Source of the DNA: Anaerovibrio slackiae
GTDB lineage: Bacteria; Bacillota; Negativicutes; Selenomonadales; Selenomonadaceae
Length of the DNA: 64,000 bases
Assembly: GCF_009695585.1 (NCBI RefSeq)
Contig: NZ_VUNR01000001.1
Location: 1-64,000, forward strand
Reading direction: 5' to 3'
In this document: positions 32,638 to 42,329 of the stretch, one piece after another
Position numbering within the stretch: the stretch's first letter is position 1
Layout: each line of letters opens with the position of its first letter
Notes under the pieces: generated by a model
What the model was told of the DNA's origin: nothing
The model's input: only the letters and a program-made list of their open reading frames with translations
Databases searched by the model: none
Translations under genes and position numbers: made by a program

Positions 32638-33705
32638 ATGATAGAACGGAAAAAAACTCGCAGGATTTATATTGGCGATGTGGCTATTGGGGATGGTGCA
32701 CCGGTTTCGGTGCAGTCCATGACCAATACTAAGACTACGGATACAGAGGCTACGGTGGCACAGATCAATGCCCTGCAGGCGGCAGGCTGTGACATTGTGC
32801 GGCTGGCGGTGCCGGATATGGAGGCGGCACTGAATCTTGGCAATATTATCAAAAAAGTCAATGTGCCGCTGGTGGCGGATATCCACTTTGATTACCGCCT
32901 GGCACTGGAAGCCATCAGGCAGGGGATTTCTGCCCTGCGCCTGAACCCTGGCAACATCGGTGGGGAGGAAAATGTCAAGGCTGTGGTGAAGGCGGCCAAG
33001 GAGCGGCGTATTCCTATCCGTATCGGCGTCAATGCCGGTTCCCTGGACAAGGTGCTCCTGGCGAAGTATAGCGGCGTAACGGCGGAGGCTTTGGTGGAGT
33101 CTGCCCTGCAGCATGTGAGGATTTTGGAGGCGCAGGAGTTTTATGATCTGAAGATTTCCCTGAAGGCTCATGATGTTCCTTTGACGCTGGAGGCATACAA
33201 GCTCATGTCGGAAAAGGTGGATTATCCGTTGCATCTGGGCATTACCGAGGCTGGTACGGCACGTACCGGCATGATTAAGTCCGCGGTAGGCATTGGCGCC
33301 CTTTTGGCACAGGGGATTGGCGATACCTTCCGTATTTCCCTCACCGGAGACCCGGTGGTGGAGGTGAAGGTGGCCAACGAGATTTTGAAGTCCCTTGGCA
33401 TGAAGGAATACGGCCCTACGCTGATTTCCTGCCCGACCTGTGGCAGGACCTGCATTGACCTGGCCGGTATTGCCGACCAGGTGGAGGCACGGCTGGCTGA
33501 TATCAAGGAGCCGATTTCCGTGGCTGTCATGGGCTGTGTGGTGAATGGCCCCGGTGAGGCCCGCGGTGCAGATGTGGGCATCGCAGGTGGCAAGGGGGAA
33601 GGCCTGGTGTTCCGCAAGGGCGAGATTGTCCGCAAGGTGGCGGAGACTGAGCTGGTAGATGAATTGTTCAAGGAAATAAAATCCATTCTGGAGGAGGAAA
33701 AATAA
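32638..33705 (+). CDS. ispG: 4-hydroxy-3-methylbut-2-en-1-yl diphosphate synthase
   Basis: Reduces MEcPP to HMBPP in the MEP pathway with a [4Fe-4S] cluster. The 355 residues have the TIM-barrel part ([22 protein letters not shown]) and the C-terminal cluster domain with [11 protein letters not shown] and [20 protein letters not shown] 32638 with GAGGT upstream is preferred over the GTG at 32623 overlapping the rseP stop. It needs a low-potential donor, possibly the ferredoxin encoded 4 kb upstream. Confidence 0.96.
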   Translation: MIERKKTRRIYIGDVAIGDGAPVSVQSMTNTKTTDTEATVAQINALQAAGCDIVRLAVPDMEAALNLGNIIKKVNVPLVADIHFDYRLALEAIRQGISALRLNPGNIGGEENVKAVVKAAKERRIPIRIGVNAGSLDKVLLAKYSGVTAEALVESALQHVRILEAQEFYDLKISLKAHDVPLTLEAYKLMSEKVDYPLHLGITEAGTARTGMIKSAVGIGALLAQGIGDTFRISLTGDPVVEVKVANEILKSLGMKEYGPTLISCPTCGRTCIDLAGIADQVEARLADIKEPISVAVMGCVVNGPGEARGADVGIAGGKGEGLVFRKGEIVRKVAETELVDELFKEIKSILEEEK

Positions 33706-33707
33706 AA

Positions 33708-35417
33708 TTGCGTACTACTAATCTTTATGCACCTACATTACGGGAGACTCCGGCTGAAGCGGAGGTCAGGAGCCATCAGCTTATGCTGCGGGCCGGCATG
33801 ATCAGGAAGGCTGCCGGCGGCCTTTATACCTATCTGCCTCTGGCATGGCGTACTATCAAGAAGATTGAGCAGATTATCCGTGAGGAAATGGACGAGGCAG
33901 GCGGCCAGGAGATTTCCATGCCGATTGTGCAGCCTGCGGAAATCTGGCAGGAAAGCGGCCGCTGGAGCGTGTACGGTGATGAGATGTTCCGGGTGCGTGA
34001 CCGTCATGGCCGTCAGTTCTGCCTGGGGCCTACCCATGAGGAAATGGTGACTACCCTGGTGCGTGATGAAGTGCGTTCCTACAAGCAGCTGCCTTTGATG
34101 CTGTATCAGATTCAGAATAAGTATCGTGATGAGATACGCCCCCGCTTCGGTTTGATGCGTGGCCGTGAGTTCATCATGAAGGATTTGTATTCCTTTGACA
34201 AGGACGAGGAAGGCATGAATCTCTCTTATCAGAAGATGTATGATGCCTATACCCGTATCTATACCCGTATGGGGCTGGATTTCCGCCCGGTAGAGGCTGA
34301 TAACGGCGCCATCGGCGGCGGCCATTCCCATGAGTTCACCGTGCTGGCAGCAGCCGGTGAGTCCAACATAGCTTACTGCGACAGCTGTGACTATGCAGCC
34401 AGCGATGAAAAGGCGGAGCTGAATGTCATCAGGGCATTGGAGGAAGAAGCAAAGCCTTTGGAAAAAGTGGCAACTCCGGACGCCCACACTATTGAGCTGG
34501 TGGCAGAGTGCCTGAACCTGCCGCTGGAAAAGTGCATCAAGGCAGTGGCTTTCCAGACGGATACTGATGAGCTGGTGCTGGCATTTGTCCGTGGTGACCA
34601 TGAGGTAAATGATGTAAAGGTCATCAACCTGATTGAGGGGGCGATTGAGCTCAGGATGGCTGACGAGGCTGTGATTGAGGCGGCTGGCGGCTGTCCTGGC
34701 TTCATGAGCCCTATCGGCATCAAGGAAGGCACCAGGATTGTCGTAGACCAGACCGTTATGGAGATGTATAATGCCTGTGCCGGTGCTAACGAAAAGGATA
34801 TGCACTACATCAACGTAAATCCGAAGCGTGATTTCAAGGATGTAGTTGTAGCTGATATCCGCATGGTGAAGGCAGGGGATATCTGCCCTCGCTGCGGCGG
34901 CACCATCAAGATGACCAGGGGCATCGAGGCTGGCCAGGTATTTACCCTGGGCACCAAGTATTCCAAGGCTCTGGGGGCTACCTTCCTGGATGAGAACGGC
35001 AGGGAGCAGCCGATGGTCATGGGCTGCTACGGCATCGGCGTAGGACGCACCATGGCGGCTGCTGTGGAGCAGAACAACGATGAGAACGGCATCATCTGGC
35101 CGAAGGCTATTGCACCGTTTGAGGTTGTGGTTGTACCTGTCAACGCCAAGAATGAGGAGCAGCTGCAGCTGGCGGAGTCCATCTATGCCGAGCTGAAAAA
35201 GGCAGGGGTGGATGTGCTTCTTGATGACCGCAAGGACCGTGCCGGTGTCAAGTTCAAGGATGCAGACCTGATTGGCTATCCGCTGCGTATCACTGTAGGC
35301 CCGAAGGCTGTGGCAGAGGACGTGGTGGAGCTGAAAATCCGCCGCAGCGGCGAGACAGTCACCGCCGGCAAGGCCGATGCCGTGCAGAAGGCCCTTGAGA
35401 TTCTGGCAGGCTTGTAA
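33708..35417 (+). CDS. proS: Prolyl-tRNA synthetase, bacterial type with editing domain
   Basis: The 569-residue class II synthetase has the catalytic motifs ([51 protein letters not shown]), the YbaK-like INS editing domain at about 230-390, and the C-terminal anticodon-binding domain ([20 protein letters not shown]). TTG 33708 follows GAGGAGGA and starts 2 bp after ispG. It is the last gene of the cluster. Confidence 0.97.
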   Translation: MRTTNLYAPTLRETPAEAEVRSHQLMLRAGMIRKAAGGLYTYLPLAWRTIKKIEQIIREEMDEAGGQEISMPIVQPAEIWQESGRWSVYGDEMFRVRDRHGRQFCLGPTHEEMVTTLVRDEVRSYKQLPLMLYQIQNKYRDEIRPRFGLMRGREFIMKDLYSFDKDEEGMNLSYQKMYDAYTRIYTRMGLDFRPVEADNGAIGGGHSHEFTVLAAAGESNIAYCDSCDYAASDEKAELNVIRALEEEAKPLEKVATPDAHTIELVAECLNLPLEKCIKAVAFQTDTDELVLAFVRGDHEVNDVKVINLIEGAIELRMADEAVIEAAGGCPGFMSPIGIKEGTRIVVDQTVMEMYNACAGANEKDMHYINVNPKRDFKDVVVADIRMVKAGDICPRCGGTIKMTRGIEAGQVFTLGTKYSKALGATFLDENGREQPMVMGCYGIGVGRTMAAAVEQNNDENGIIWPKAIAPFEVVVVPVNAKNEEQLQLAESIYAELKKAGVDVLLDDRKDRAGVKFKDADLIGYPLRITVGPKAVAEDVVELKIRRSGETVTAGKADAVQKALEILAGL

Positions 35418-35525
35418 TACTGTTTGTGTGTCTGTGGACAGCATTATTGCGGTAGGTGTACGCAGGTGGACATTGTCATGCCGCCATCATGCCACAATAA
35501 AAAACAGCCTGTCAAGAACTTTTAC

Positions 35526-35554
35526 TTGACAAAGCATTTTTCTGTAGCTATAAT
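35526..35554 (+). promoter_or_regulatory. Perfect consensus promoter for the DUF177-rpmF unit
   Basis: TTGACA (35526-35531), 17 bp, TATAAT (35549-35554). Transcription should start near 35561, only about 13 nt before the DUF177 start codon, which leaves little room for a Shine-Dalgarno. Confidence 0.9.
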
Positions 35555-35573
35555 TATTGAGGTTGACATTTCT

Positions 35574-36107
35574 ATGATGAAAATCAATGTAGCAAATTTA
35601 GCTGACCGTCCCGGTGAGGAAATTCCTTTTGAGTTTACCACTACAGCCGGGGAAATAGATGCCATTGCTGACACATATTCCTTTGAGGGGGATATCGTTG
35701 TCAGGGGCGTATATGTGCATACCGGTCGCTGTTACCGTTTTACCGGGCAGATAAGCTGTACCAAGTCCTTCGTCTGTGACCGTTGCCTGGAGCCATCCTC
35801 CTTGCAGCAGGTGCATGACTTCAATGAAGAATTTCAGCATGGCAGTGAGCCTGTGTCCGGTGGCGAAAAGGCAAAAATAGTGAATTATTTTGACGGCGAT
35901 GTGATAGACCTGTCTCCTGTGGTCAGGGACGTGCTTCTGTCCGACCAGCCGTTAAATAATATATGCAACGCTGATTGTCGCGGTCTGTGCCTGAAGTGCG
36001 GCGCAAACCTCAATCATGGCGATTGTGGCTGTGACCGTACTGTTATTGACCCAAGACTTGCGGCATTGCAGCAATTATTGAAGCAAAATAATTCGAGTAT
36101 CGAATAA
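35574..36107 (+). CDS. DUF177/YceD family protein
   Basis: The 177-residue protein is linked to 23S rRNA maturation and always sits before rpmF. Typical features are [23 protein letters not shown]-like beta strands and two cysteine pairs ([24 protein letters not shown]). ATG 35574 or 35577 is chosen because the perfect promoter lies directly upstream; the longer ORF from 35424 would begin before it. The GAGG (35559-35562) overlaps the expected transcript start. Confidence 0.88.
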   Translation: MMKINVANLADRPGEEIPFEFTTTAGEIDAIADTYSFEGDIVVRGVYVHTGRCYRFTGQISCTKSFVCDRCLEPSSLQQVHDFNEEFQHGSEPVSGGEKAKIVNYFDGDVIDLSPVVRDVLLSDQPLNNICNADCRGLCLKCGANLNHGDCGCDRTVIDPRLAALQQLLKQNNSSIE

Positions 36108-36130
36108 TTTCCAAGGAGGTGTATCCTGAA

Positions 36131-36310
36131 ATGGCAGTACCTAAGCGTAAGATGTCCAAGGCTCGTCGCGATTCCCGTCGTGCTAACTGGAAGTTGGAAG
36201 TTCCTGGCTATGTTGAGTGCCCTCAGTGCCATGAGCCAAAGTTGCCTCATCATGTTTGCACAGAGTGTGGTTACTATGATGGCAAGGAAGTAATTTCCGC
36301 AGCTGAATAA
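36131..36310 (+). CDS. rpmF: 50S ribosomal protein L32
   Basis: The 59-residue protein begins [20 protein letters not shown] and has two CxxC pairs (CPQC, CTEC) for zinc, the zinc-containing form. AAGGAGGTG lies 9 nt before ATG 36131. It is followed by a strong terminator, so it is not fused to the fab operon transcript. Confidence 0.98.
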   Translation: MAVPKRKMSKARRDSRRANWKLEVPGYVECPQCHEPKLPHHVCTECGYYDGKEVISAAE

Positions 36311-36318
36311 TGAGTAAT

Positions 36319-36373
36319 ATGAGCAGAGTTTCGTTCCTTCAGTTTTATGAGGATTGAAATTCTGCTCATTTTA
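36319..36373 (+). terminator. Terminator after rpmF
   Basis: ATGAGCAGAGTTTC (36319-36332) pairs with GAAATTCTGCTCAT (36356-36369) over 14 positions with one G-U pair, then TTTTA. Confidence 0.85.
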
Positions 36374-36522
36374 CTTTGTGCATGCATAATATTCATGATA
36401 TTGCAATATTATTGCTACATAATTGGAAAAAAACACTGTACTAAAAGCCTAAAATTTATTATACTGACATGGGGGTGTTTTGCTCAGCTGTGTGAGTTCC
36501 ATTAAAATTTTATAATTTTCGC

Positions 36523-36580
36523 TTGCCTTTTTATATATAACCATGTATAATTGCAATCAAGTTATATGAGCTGGTACTAA
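36523..36580 (+). promoter_or_regulatory. Promoter of the fapR-fab operon with a FapR-like box
   Basis: TTGCCT (36523-36528), 17 bp, TATAAT (36546-36551). Just after the expected start lies ATATGAGCTGGTACTAA (36564-36580). This matches the Bacillus-type FapR operator TTAGTACCTRGTACTAA at 13 of 17 positions, with a perfect right half-site. It suggests autoregulation by FapR, relieved by malonyl-CoA. The stretch 36374-36522 is AT-rich with nothing else recognised. Confidence 0.7.
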
Positions 36581-36653
36581 TTTTTCGTGAGCAGGCATCC
36601 TGGTGCAAGCAGATTGCAGCACTGTGCCTTGTTTTTATGTACAGGTGATAGAG

Positions 36654-37217
36654 ATGGCAAGATTGAAAAAAAAGGAAAGACACGAAATTCTCTTGCGCCA
36701 GGTACGGGAAAAGCCCTTCCTGACGGATGAGGAGCTGGCGGGCCTTTTTGAGGTCAGCATTCAGACCATCCGCCTGGACCGGATGGAATTGGGCATACCT
36801 GAGGTGCGTGAGCGCATACGTCAGGTGGCTGAGAAGGCTCAGGACAACATAACCGCTTTGGAAAAGACTGAGGTTGTAGGTGACGTCATTGATTTGGAAA
36901 GAGGTCACTCAGGGATATCGCTGCTGAAGATTACCGAGGATATGGTTTTTGCCAGGAATAAGATTGCCAAGGGGCATTTTATTTTCTCTCAGGCCAATTC
37001 CCTTGCCCTGGCCCTGATTGATGCACCGCTGGCTGTGACCGGCGTGGCAAATATCAAGTACAAGGTGCCGGTGAAGGTGGGGGAGATGCTGATAGCCAAG
37101 GCAGAGGTCATCAAGCAGAGGAGCAACAAGTTTTTCGTCTGGGTAAAGACCAGGAACGAGAAGCAGGAGGTGTTCCGGGCGAAGTTTATCATGGTGTCTT
37201 TGGCAGAAGTTAATTAG
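36654..37217 (+). CDS. fapR: Malonyl-CoA-responsive lipid regulator FapR
   Basis: Represses fatty-acid and phospholipid genes until malonyl-CoA binds. The 187 residues have a DeoR-like helix-turn-helix (about 22-45, LTDEELAGLFEVSIQTIRLD) and a hot-dog effector domain (about 80-187, GHFIFSQANSLALALIDAPL and KYKVPVKVGEMLIAKAEV). ATG 36654 follows AGGTGA. It is first in an operon with plsX and fab genes. The operator-like box upstream fits autoregulation. Confidence 0.95.
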   Translation: MARLKKKERHEILLRQVREKPFLTDEELAGLFEVSIQTIRLDRMELGIPEVRERIRQVAEKAQDNITALEKTEVVGDVIDLERGHSGISLLKITEDMVFARNKIAKGHFIFSQANSLALALIDAPLAVTGVANIKYKVPVKVGEMLIAKAEVIKQRSNKFFVWVKTRNEKQEVFRAKFIMVSLAEVN

Positions 37218-37228
37218 GAGGCTTTTTT

Positions 37229-38257
37229 GTGAGAATTGCAGTTGATGCGATGGGGGGCGACTACGCACCGGCGCAGATTGTGCTGGGTGCGGTAGAAGCT
37301 GTCCGTAAGTATAAATGCGATATAGTTCTGGTAGGCGATGAGGAAAAAATAAAGGCAGAGCTGGCGAAGACCGGCATGGCCAATAATCCTCATCTGATCA
37401 TTCATCATGCCAGCGAGGCCATTGAGATGGGGGAGCATCCCGTGGAGGCCATCCGCCACAAGAAGGATGCCAGCCTGGTGGTTGCCACGAAGCTGGTCAA
37501 GAGCGGTGATTGTGACGGAGTGCTGTCAGCCGGCAGCACCGGGGCAGCTACGGTGGCTGCCAAGATGTTCCTGAAGATGATTAAGGGGATTGACCGTCCT
37601 TCGATTGCCACGCCGCTGCCTACCACCCACGGCATTGCACTGCTCCTGGATTCCGGTGCCATTGTGGACTCCAAGCCCCGGGACCTGACGGAGATGGCAA
37701 TGATGGGTTCGATTTTCAGCAAGTATGTTTATGGCATAGATAACCCCAAGGTGGGGCTTCTGAATATCGGTGAGGAAGAAACTAAGGGCAACAAGAAGGT
37801 TCAGGCCACGTATCCCATGCTGAAGCAGGCGAAGGATGTAAATTTCATCGGCAATATTGAAGGCCGTGATATCCCTAGCGGCAAGGCGGATGTTGTAATT
37901 TGTGATGGATTTGTTGGCAATATTGTGTTAAAATTTGCAGAAGGATTGGCTGTGACCTTATTCCAGCTGATCAAGGATGCGATTAAGAACGGCGGCATTC
38001 TGGCAAAGCTTGGCGCGGTGCTGGTAATGCCGGCCCTGAAGAAGCTGGGCAGGCGTCTGGATGTTTCCGAATATGGCGGTGCGCCGCTTTTGGGCGTAAA
38101 TGGCTGCTGTATAATATGCCATGGTTCTTCCAACGCTAAAGCGATTTGCAGTGCTATTGGCGTAGCCATAGAGTGTGTGAAGAATGATGTTACGGGCCAT
38201 ATCCGTGACAGTATTGCAGAGGAGGAGTTGCTAGCGAATGACAGCGAAACTATATAG
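37229..38257 (+). CDS. plsX: Acyl-ACP:phosphate acyltransferase PlsX
   Basis: Converts acyl-ACP to acyl-phosphate for PlsY, linking fatty-acid and phospholipid synthesis. The 342 residues have RIAVDAMGGDYAP at the N-terminus and SAGSTGAATVAAKM. The GTG at 37229 has TAGGAGGC upstream. Its end overlaps fabH by 20 bp, implying translational coupling. Confidence 0.96.
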   Translation: MRIAVDAMGGDYAPAQIVLGAVEAVRKYKCDIVLVGDEEKIKAELAKTGMANNPHLIIHHASEAIEMGEHPVEAIRHKKDASLVVATKLVKSGDCDGVLSAGSTGAATVAAKMFLKMIKGIDRPSIATPLPTTHGIALLLDSGAIVDSKPRDLTEMAMMGSIFSKYVYGIDNPKVGLLNIGEEETKGNKKVQATYPMLKQAKDVNFIGNIEGRDIPSGKADVVICDGFVGNIVLKFAEGLAVTLFQLIKDAIKNGGILAKLGAVLVMPALKKLGRRLDVSEYGGAPLLGVNGCCIICHGSSNAKAICSAIGVAIECVKNDVTGHIRDSIAEEELLANDSETI

Positions 38258-39242
38258 TGCAGGTATTCTTGGAACTGGCTATTATGTTCCAGAAAAAATA
38301 ATGACTAATGCTGATTTGGAAAAGATAGTTGATACCAGTGATGAATGGATAGTTGAGAGAACAGGTATCAAGGAGCGCCGTATCGCTGAGGACGGGGTTC
38401 CTATGTCCGATTTGGCTATGAAGGCTGCTGAGAGTGCGCTGGCTGATGCCGGTACGGCTGCTGAGGAGCTTGATCTGATAATTGTTGCTACCCTGACGTC
38501 TGACAGAATTATTCCATCTACTGCTTGTATGCTTCAGAATCGTCTGGGAGCAAAGCATGCTGCGGCTTTTGATTTGTCTGCTGCATGCTCCGGGTTTGCC
38601 TATGCAGCCAGCGTGGCAGCCCAGTTTATTGAGACCGGTGTCTACAAGAAGGCACTGGTGATAGGAGCAGAAACTCTTTCCAAGTACATCAACTGGGAAG
38701 ATCGCAATACATGTGTGTTGTTTGGTGACGGTGCCGGTGCTGCTGTGCTGGGGCAGGTTGAGGATGGCTATGGAATACTCAGCTTTGACCTGGGCAGTGA
38801 TGGCTCCGGCGGCGATGCAATACAGATTCCTTCCAGCGGCAGCCTGATGCCTGTCAGCAAGGAATCCATAGACCAGCGGCTCAATCTCATTCACATGAAT
38901 GGCAAGGAAGTTTTCAAGTTTGCTGTAAAGGCAATGGGCAGGACTGTCAAGAACTCCCTGGAGAAGATTGGCATGCCACAGGAAAAGATTGACTGGCTGG
39001 TGCCGCATCAGGCTAATATCCGTATCATAGAGTCTGCCGCAAAGCGTTTGTCCATGCCGATGGACAAGGTGATTGTCAATATCCAGAAGTACGGCAACAT
39101 GTCTGCTGCCTGCATTCCAATCGCCCTGGCTGAGGCATCTGCTGCCAAGCGGTTCAAAAAGGGAGACATTATAGCACTGTCTGGTTTTGGTGCAGGGCTT
39201 ACATGGGCATCCTGCATTATCAGATGGTCTAAGGAGGATTAA
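38238..39242 (+). CDS. fabH: 3-oxoacyl-ACP synthase III (FabH)
   Basis: Starts fatty-acid synthesis by condensing an acyl-CoA with malonyl-ACP. The 334 residues have catalytic C117 in LSAACSGFAYA, His in WLVPHQANIRI and Asn in YGNMSAA. ATG 38238 lies inside the plsX end, with GGAGGAG 11 nt upstream. Confidence 0.96.
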   Translation: MTAKLYSAGILGTGYYVPEKIMTNADLEKIVDTSDEWIVERTGIKERRIAEDGVPMSDLAMKAAESALADAGTAAEELDLIIVATLTSDRIIPSTACMLQNRLGAKHAAAFDLSAACSGFAYAASVAAQFIETGVYKKALVIGAETLSKYINWEDRNTCVLFGDGAGAAVLGQVEDGYGILSFDLGSDGSGGDAIQIPSSGSLMPVSKESIDQRLNLIHMNGKEVFKFAVKAMGRTVKNSLEKIGMPQEKIDWLVPHQANIRIIESAAKRLSMPMDKVIVNIQKYGNMSAACIPIALAEASAAKRFKKGDIIALSGFGAGLTWASCIIRWSKED

Positions 39243-39243
39243 C

Positions 39244-40191
39244 ATGTTTGAGGAAAATCCAATTTGTAAATTATTAAATATCAAGTATCCAATATTCCAG
39301 GGCGGTATGGCGTGGATTGGCACGGCGGAGCTGGCTTCTGCCGTATCCAACGCAGGTGGCCTGGGCATTATTGGTGCCGGTCACATGCCGCCTGACCTGC
39401 TCCGGGCAGAAATCCAGAAGGCAAAGCGCTGGACCGACAAGCCTTTTGGCGTAAATATCATGCTGATGTCTCCTTTCGTAAAAGAGGTTATGCAGGTTGT
39501 GATTGACGAGCGGGTAGCAGTTGTTACTACCGGCGCCGGCAACCCGGCCGAGTATCTGCCGGCTTTGAAGGAAGTTGGCACCAAGGTTATTCCTGTGGTT
39601 GCCTCTGTAGCACTGGCAAAGCGCCTGGTGCGTTCCGGCGTTGATGCCGTTATTGCCGAGGGTACTGAGTCAGGCGGCCATATTGGTGACATTACCACCA
39701 TGGCACTGGTACCTCAGGTTGTGGATGCAGTGGATGTGCCTGTTATCGCTGCCGGTGGTATCGGTGATTCCCGTGGTATCCTGGCTGCCTTTGCCCTGGG
39801 GGCATCCGGCGTGCAGATGGGCTCCCGCTTCGTGGTTTCCGAGGAGTGTATTGCCCATCCGAACTACAAGAATCTCGTCTTGAAGGCAAAGGATCGCTCC
39901 ACTGTGGTTACCGGCCGTTCTACCGGCCATCCTGTCCGCGTTATCGCCAACAAGATGACCCGCGAGTATGCAGAGCTGGAGACAAATCAGGCTTCTGTTG
40001 AGGAACTGGAGAAGTTCGGTGCAGGCCGCCTGAATATGGCAACCCACAAGGGCGATGTGGAGAACGGTTCCGTCATGATCGGCCAGATCTGCGGCATGTT
40101 CCATGAGATTAAGCCTGTGGCTACTATTATTGAGGAGCTGGTAGGCGGGATTGCTGCCGTAGGTGAGCGAGTTCATAATACTCTGAAATAA
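39244..40191 (+). CDS. fabK: Enoyl-ACP reductase II (FabK)
   Basis: FMN-dependent, triclosan-resistant enoyl reductase completing each elongation round. The 315-residue TIM barrel begins MFEENPICKLLNIKYPIFQGGMAWIG and has VIAEGTESGGHIGDITTMAL and VQMGSRFVVSEE. ATG 39244 follows AGGAGGATT. A second, FabK-like gene lies further down the operon; this copy matches true FabK better. Confidence 0.95.
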   Translation: MFEENPICKLLNIKYPIFQGGMAWIGTAELASAVSNAGGLGIIGAGHMPPDLLRAEIQKAKRWTDKPFGVNIMLMSPFVKEVMQVVIDERVAVVTTGAGNPAEYLPALKEVGTKVIPVVASVALAKRLVRSGVDAVIAEGTESGGHIGDITTMALVPQVVDAVDVPVIAAGGIGDSRGILAAFALGASGVQMGSRFVVSEECIAHPNYKNLVLKAKDRSTVVTGRSTGHPVRVIANKMTREYAELETNQASVEELEKFGAGRLNMATHKGDVENGSVMIGQICGMFHEIKPVATIIEELVGGIAAVGERVHNTLK

Positions 40192-40281
40192 TCTATCTGT
40201 ATTTTAAGCAATACTTTGACTTATTGCCTGTGACTTTGTTGCAGGAACATAGAGATTGTGTTTTAAAAGAAAGAGGTAAAA

Positions 40282-41223
40282 ATGAGTAAATTAGCTTTTG
40301 TATTCCCGGGACAGGGTGCTCAGAAGGTGGGCATGGGCAAGGATTTTTTTGATAACTACGATGTTGCCAAAAAAATGTTCAAGGAGGCCGATGAGGCTCT
40401 TGGCTATTCCATCATGAAGATGTGCTTTGAGGGGCCTGAGGAGGACTTAAAGCTGACTGCCAATACCCAGCCGGCTATCCTGACCATTAGCTGCATCGCT
40501 AATGAGATTTTGAAGGAAAACGGCGTGCAGCCGGAGATTACCGGCGGCCATAGCCTGGGTGAGTATTCCGCACTGGTGGCAGCAGGTGTGCTGAAGTTTC
40601 AGGATGCTGTTGCGCTGGTGCATAAGCGTGGTGCCTATATGCAGGAGGCCGTGCCTGTAGGCGAGGGCGGTATGGCTGCTATTATAGGCGTAGACCGTGA
40701 AAAGATTGTGGAGATCTGCCAGTCCGTTTCCTCTGAGAGCCCTGTGCAGGCAGTAAACTTCAACTGCCCTGGGCAGATTGTTATTGCAGGTGCTACCCGC
40801 GGCGTGGAGCTGGCTGTGGAGGAGCTGAAGGCAGCCGGTGCCAAGAAGGCGGTTATCCTGCCTGTAAGCGCACCGTTCCATAGCACATTGATGAAGCCGG
40901 CTGCCGAGAAGCTGGCTGTGGAGCTGGACAAGGTTACCCTGTCTGATGCCAGGATTCCTGTGGTGGCAAATGTCAATGCCCAGGTGCTGACCAAGGCTGA
41001 GGATATCAAGGCAAGCCTGGTTGCCCAGGCAGCAAGCCCTGTTCTGTGGGAGGACTGCGTGGCCAAGATGAAGGAGTTTGGCGCCGATGTACTGCTGGAG
41101 GCAGGTCCTGGCAAGACTCTGTGCGGCTTCAACCGCAGAATTGACAAGTCTATTAAGAGCCTGAACGTAGAGGATGTAGAATCTTTAGAAAAATCTCTTG
41201 ACTATTTCAAGGAGGTTCGTTAA
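40282..41223 (+). CDS. fabD: Malonyl-CoA:ACP transacylase
   Basis: Loads malonyl onto ACP. The 313 residues have FVFPGQGAQKVGMGKDFF, nucleophile S91 in GGHSLGEYSAL, and NCPGQIVIAG. GAAAGAGG precedes ATG 40282. An approximately 90-bp gap separates it from fabK without a terminator. Confidence 0.97.
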   Translation: MSKLAFVFPGQGAQKVGMGKDFFDNYDVAKKMFKEADEALGYSIMKMCFEGPEEDLKLTANTQPAILTISCIANEILKENGVQPEITGGHSLGEYSALVAAGVLKFQDAVALVHKRGAYMQEAVPVGEGGMAAIIGVDREKIVEICQSVSSESPVQAVNFNCPGQIVIAGATRGVELAVEELKAAGAKKAVILPVSAPFHSTLMKPAAEKLAVELDKVTLSDARIPVVANVNAQVLTKAEDIKASLVAQAASPVLWEDCVAKMKEFGADVLLEAGPGKTLCGFNRRIDKSIKSLNVEDVESLEKSLDYFKEVR

Positions 41224-41224
41224 T

Positions 41225-41968
41225 ATGCTTTTAGAGGGAAAAACTGCGCTTGTTACAGGTGCGTCCCGCGGCATCGGCAGGGCTATCGCCCTGAGGCTTG
41301 CCCAGGAAGGGGCTGCCGTGGCTATTAACTATGCAGGCAATACTGCTGCTGCCGAGGAAGTAAAGTCAATGATTGAGGCAGCAGGCGGCAAGGCTATTGT
41401 CGTCCAGGCTGACGTTTCCAATGGTGAAGCTGTTGATGAGATGGTCAAGACCGTTGTGGATACCTTCGGGGGCGTTGATATTCTCGTAAATAACGCCGGC
41501 ATTACCAGGGACAACCTGCTGATGCGCATGAAGGAGGAGGATTGGGATGCTGTTATCAACACCAACCTCAAGAGTGCCTATTACTGCACCAAGGCTGTTA
41601 CCAAGCCTATGATGAAGAAGCGCTTCGGGCGCATTGTAAATATGACTTCCGTAGTTGGCCTGACAGGCAATATCAGCCAGGCAAACTATGCAGCTGCCAA
41701 GGCAGGCCTCTTGGGCTTTTCCAAGTCCATGGCCAAGGAGCTGGCAAGCCGTGGCATTACCGTGAACATGGTAGCACCGGGCTTTATTGAGACTGATATG
41801 ACGGCAGTGCTTTCTGACAAGGTCAAGGAGGCTATGATGACCGGCATTCCTATGGGCAGGGCCGGCCAGCCTGATGATGTTGCCAACGCAGTGCTGTTCC
41901 TTGTTTCTGATTGTGCGTCTTATGTTACCGGCCAGGTCATCAATGTTGATGGCGGTATGGTCATGTAA
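41225..41968 (+). CDS. fabG: 3-oxoacyl-ACP reductase
   Basis: NADPH-dependent short-chain dehydrogenase reducing 3-ketoacyl-ACP. The 247 residues have ALVTGASRGIGRAIALRL, NNAGITRDNLLMRM, catalytic Ser in NMTSVVGLTGN and YAAAKAG. AAGGAGG lies 9 nt before ATG 41225. It starts one base after the fabD stop. Confidence 0.97.
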   Translation: MLLEGKTALVTGASRGIGRAIALRLAQEGAAVAINYAGNTAAAEEVKSMIEAAGGKAIVVQADVSNGEAVDEMVKTVVDTFGGVDILVNNAGITRDNLLMRMKEEDWDAVINTNLKSAYYCTKAVTKPMMKKRFGRIVNMTSVVGLTGNISQANYAAAKAGLLGFSKSMAKELASRGITVNMVAPGFIETDMTAVLSDKVKEAMMTGIPMGRAGQPDDVANAVLFLVSDCASYVTGQVINVDGGMVM

Positions 41969-42008
41969 CATGGATATATAGAGAACCGTAAGAGGAGGTG
42001 AAACATAC

Positions 42009-42239
42009 ATGTCTACCTTTGAGAAAGTAAGAGATATCGTAGTTGATCAGTTGGGTGTTGAGGCGGATGAGGTTTCCATCGAGTCCACTTTTATCGATGA
42101 CCTGGGTGCTGACTCCCTGGATATCGTAGAGCTCATCATGGCCTTTGAGGAGGAGTTCGGCATCGAAATTCCTGATGAGGCTGCAGAGAAGATTAAGACC
42201 GTTCAGGACGTTGTTTCCTACATTGACCAGAACAAATAA
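42009..42239 (+). CDS. acpP: Acyl carrier protein
   Basis: The 76-residue acidic carrier is modified with phosphopantetheine at S36 in [23 protein letters not shown] precedes ATG 42009. A weak terminator or attenuator follows, as expected for the most abundant product of the operon. Confidence 0.98.
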   Translation: MSTFEKVRDIVVDQLGVEADEVSIESTFIDDLGADSLDIVELIMAFEEEFGIEIPDEAAEKIKTVQDVVSYIDQNK

Positions 42240-42262
42240 TTAGTGTCTTACCTTTAGGAAAG

Positions 42263-42289
42263 TCCCGTGAATGCATTTCGCGGGATTTT
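42263..42289 (+). terminator. Attenuator after acpP
   Basis: TCCCGTG (42263-42269) pairs with CGCGGGA (42279-42285) with one G-U pair, then four T. Weak, so read-through into the remaining fab genes is expected. Confidence 0.6.
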
Positions 42290-42329
42290 CTGACAGGGGT
42301 AGGGCGGGCCTACGAATGGAGGAGTAAAT

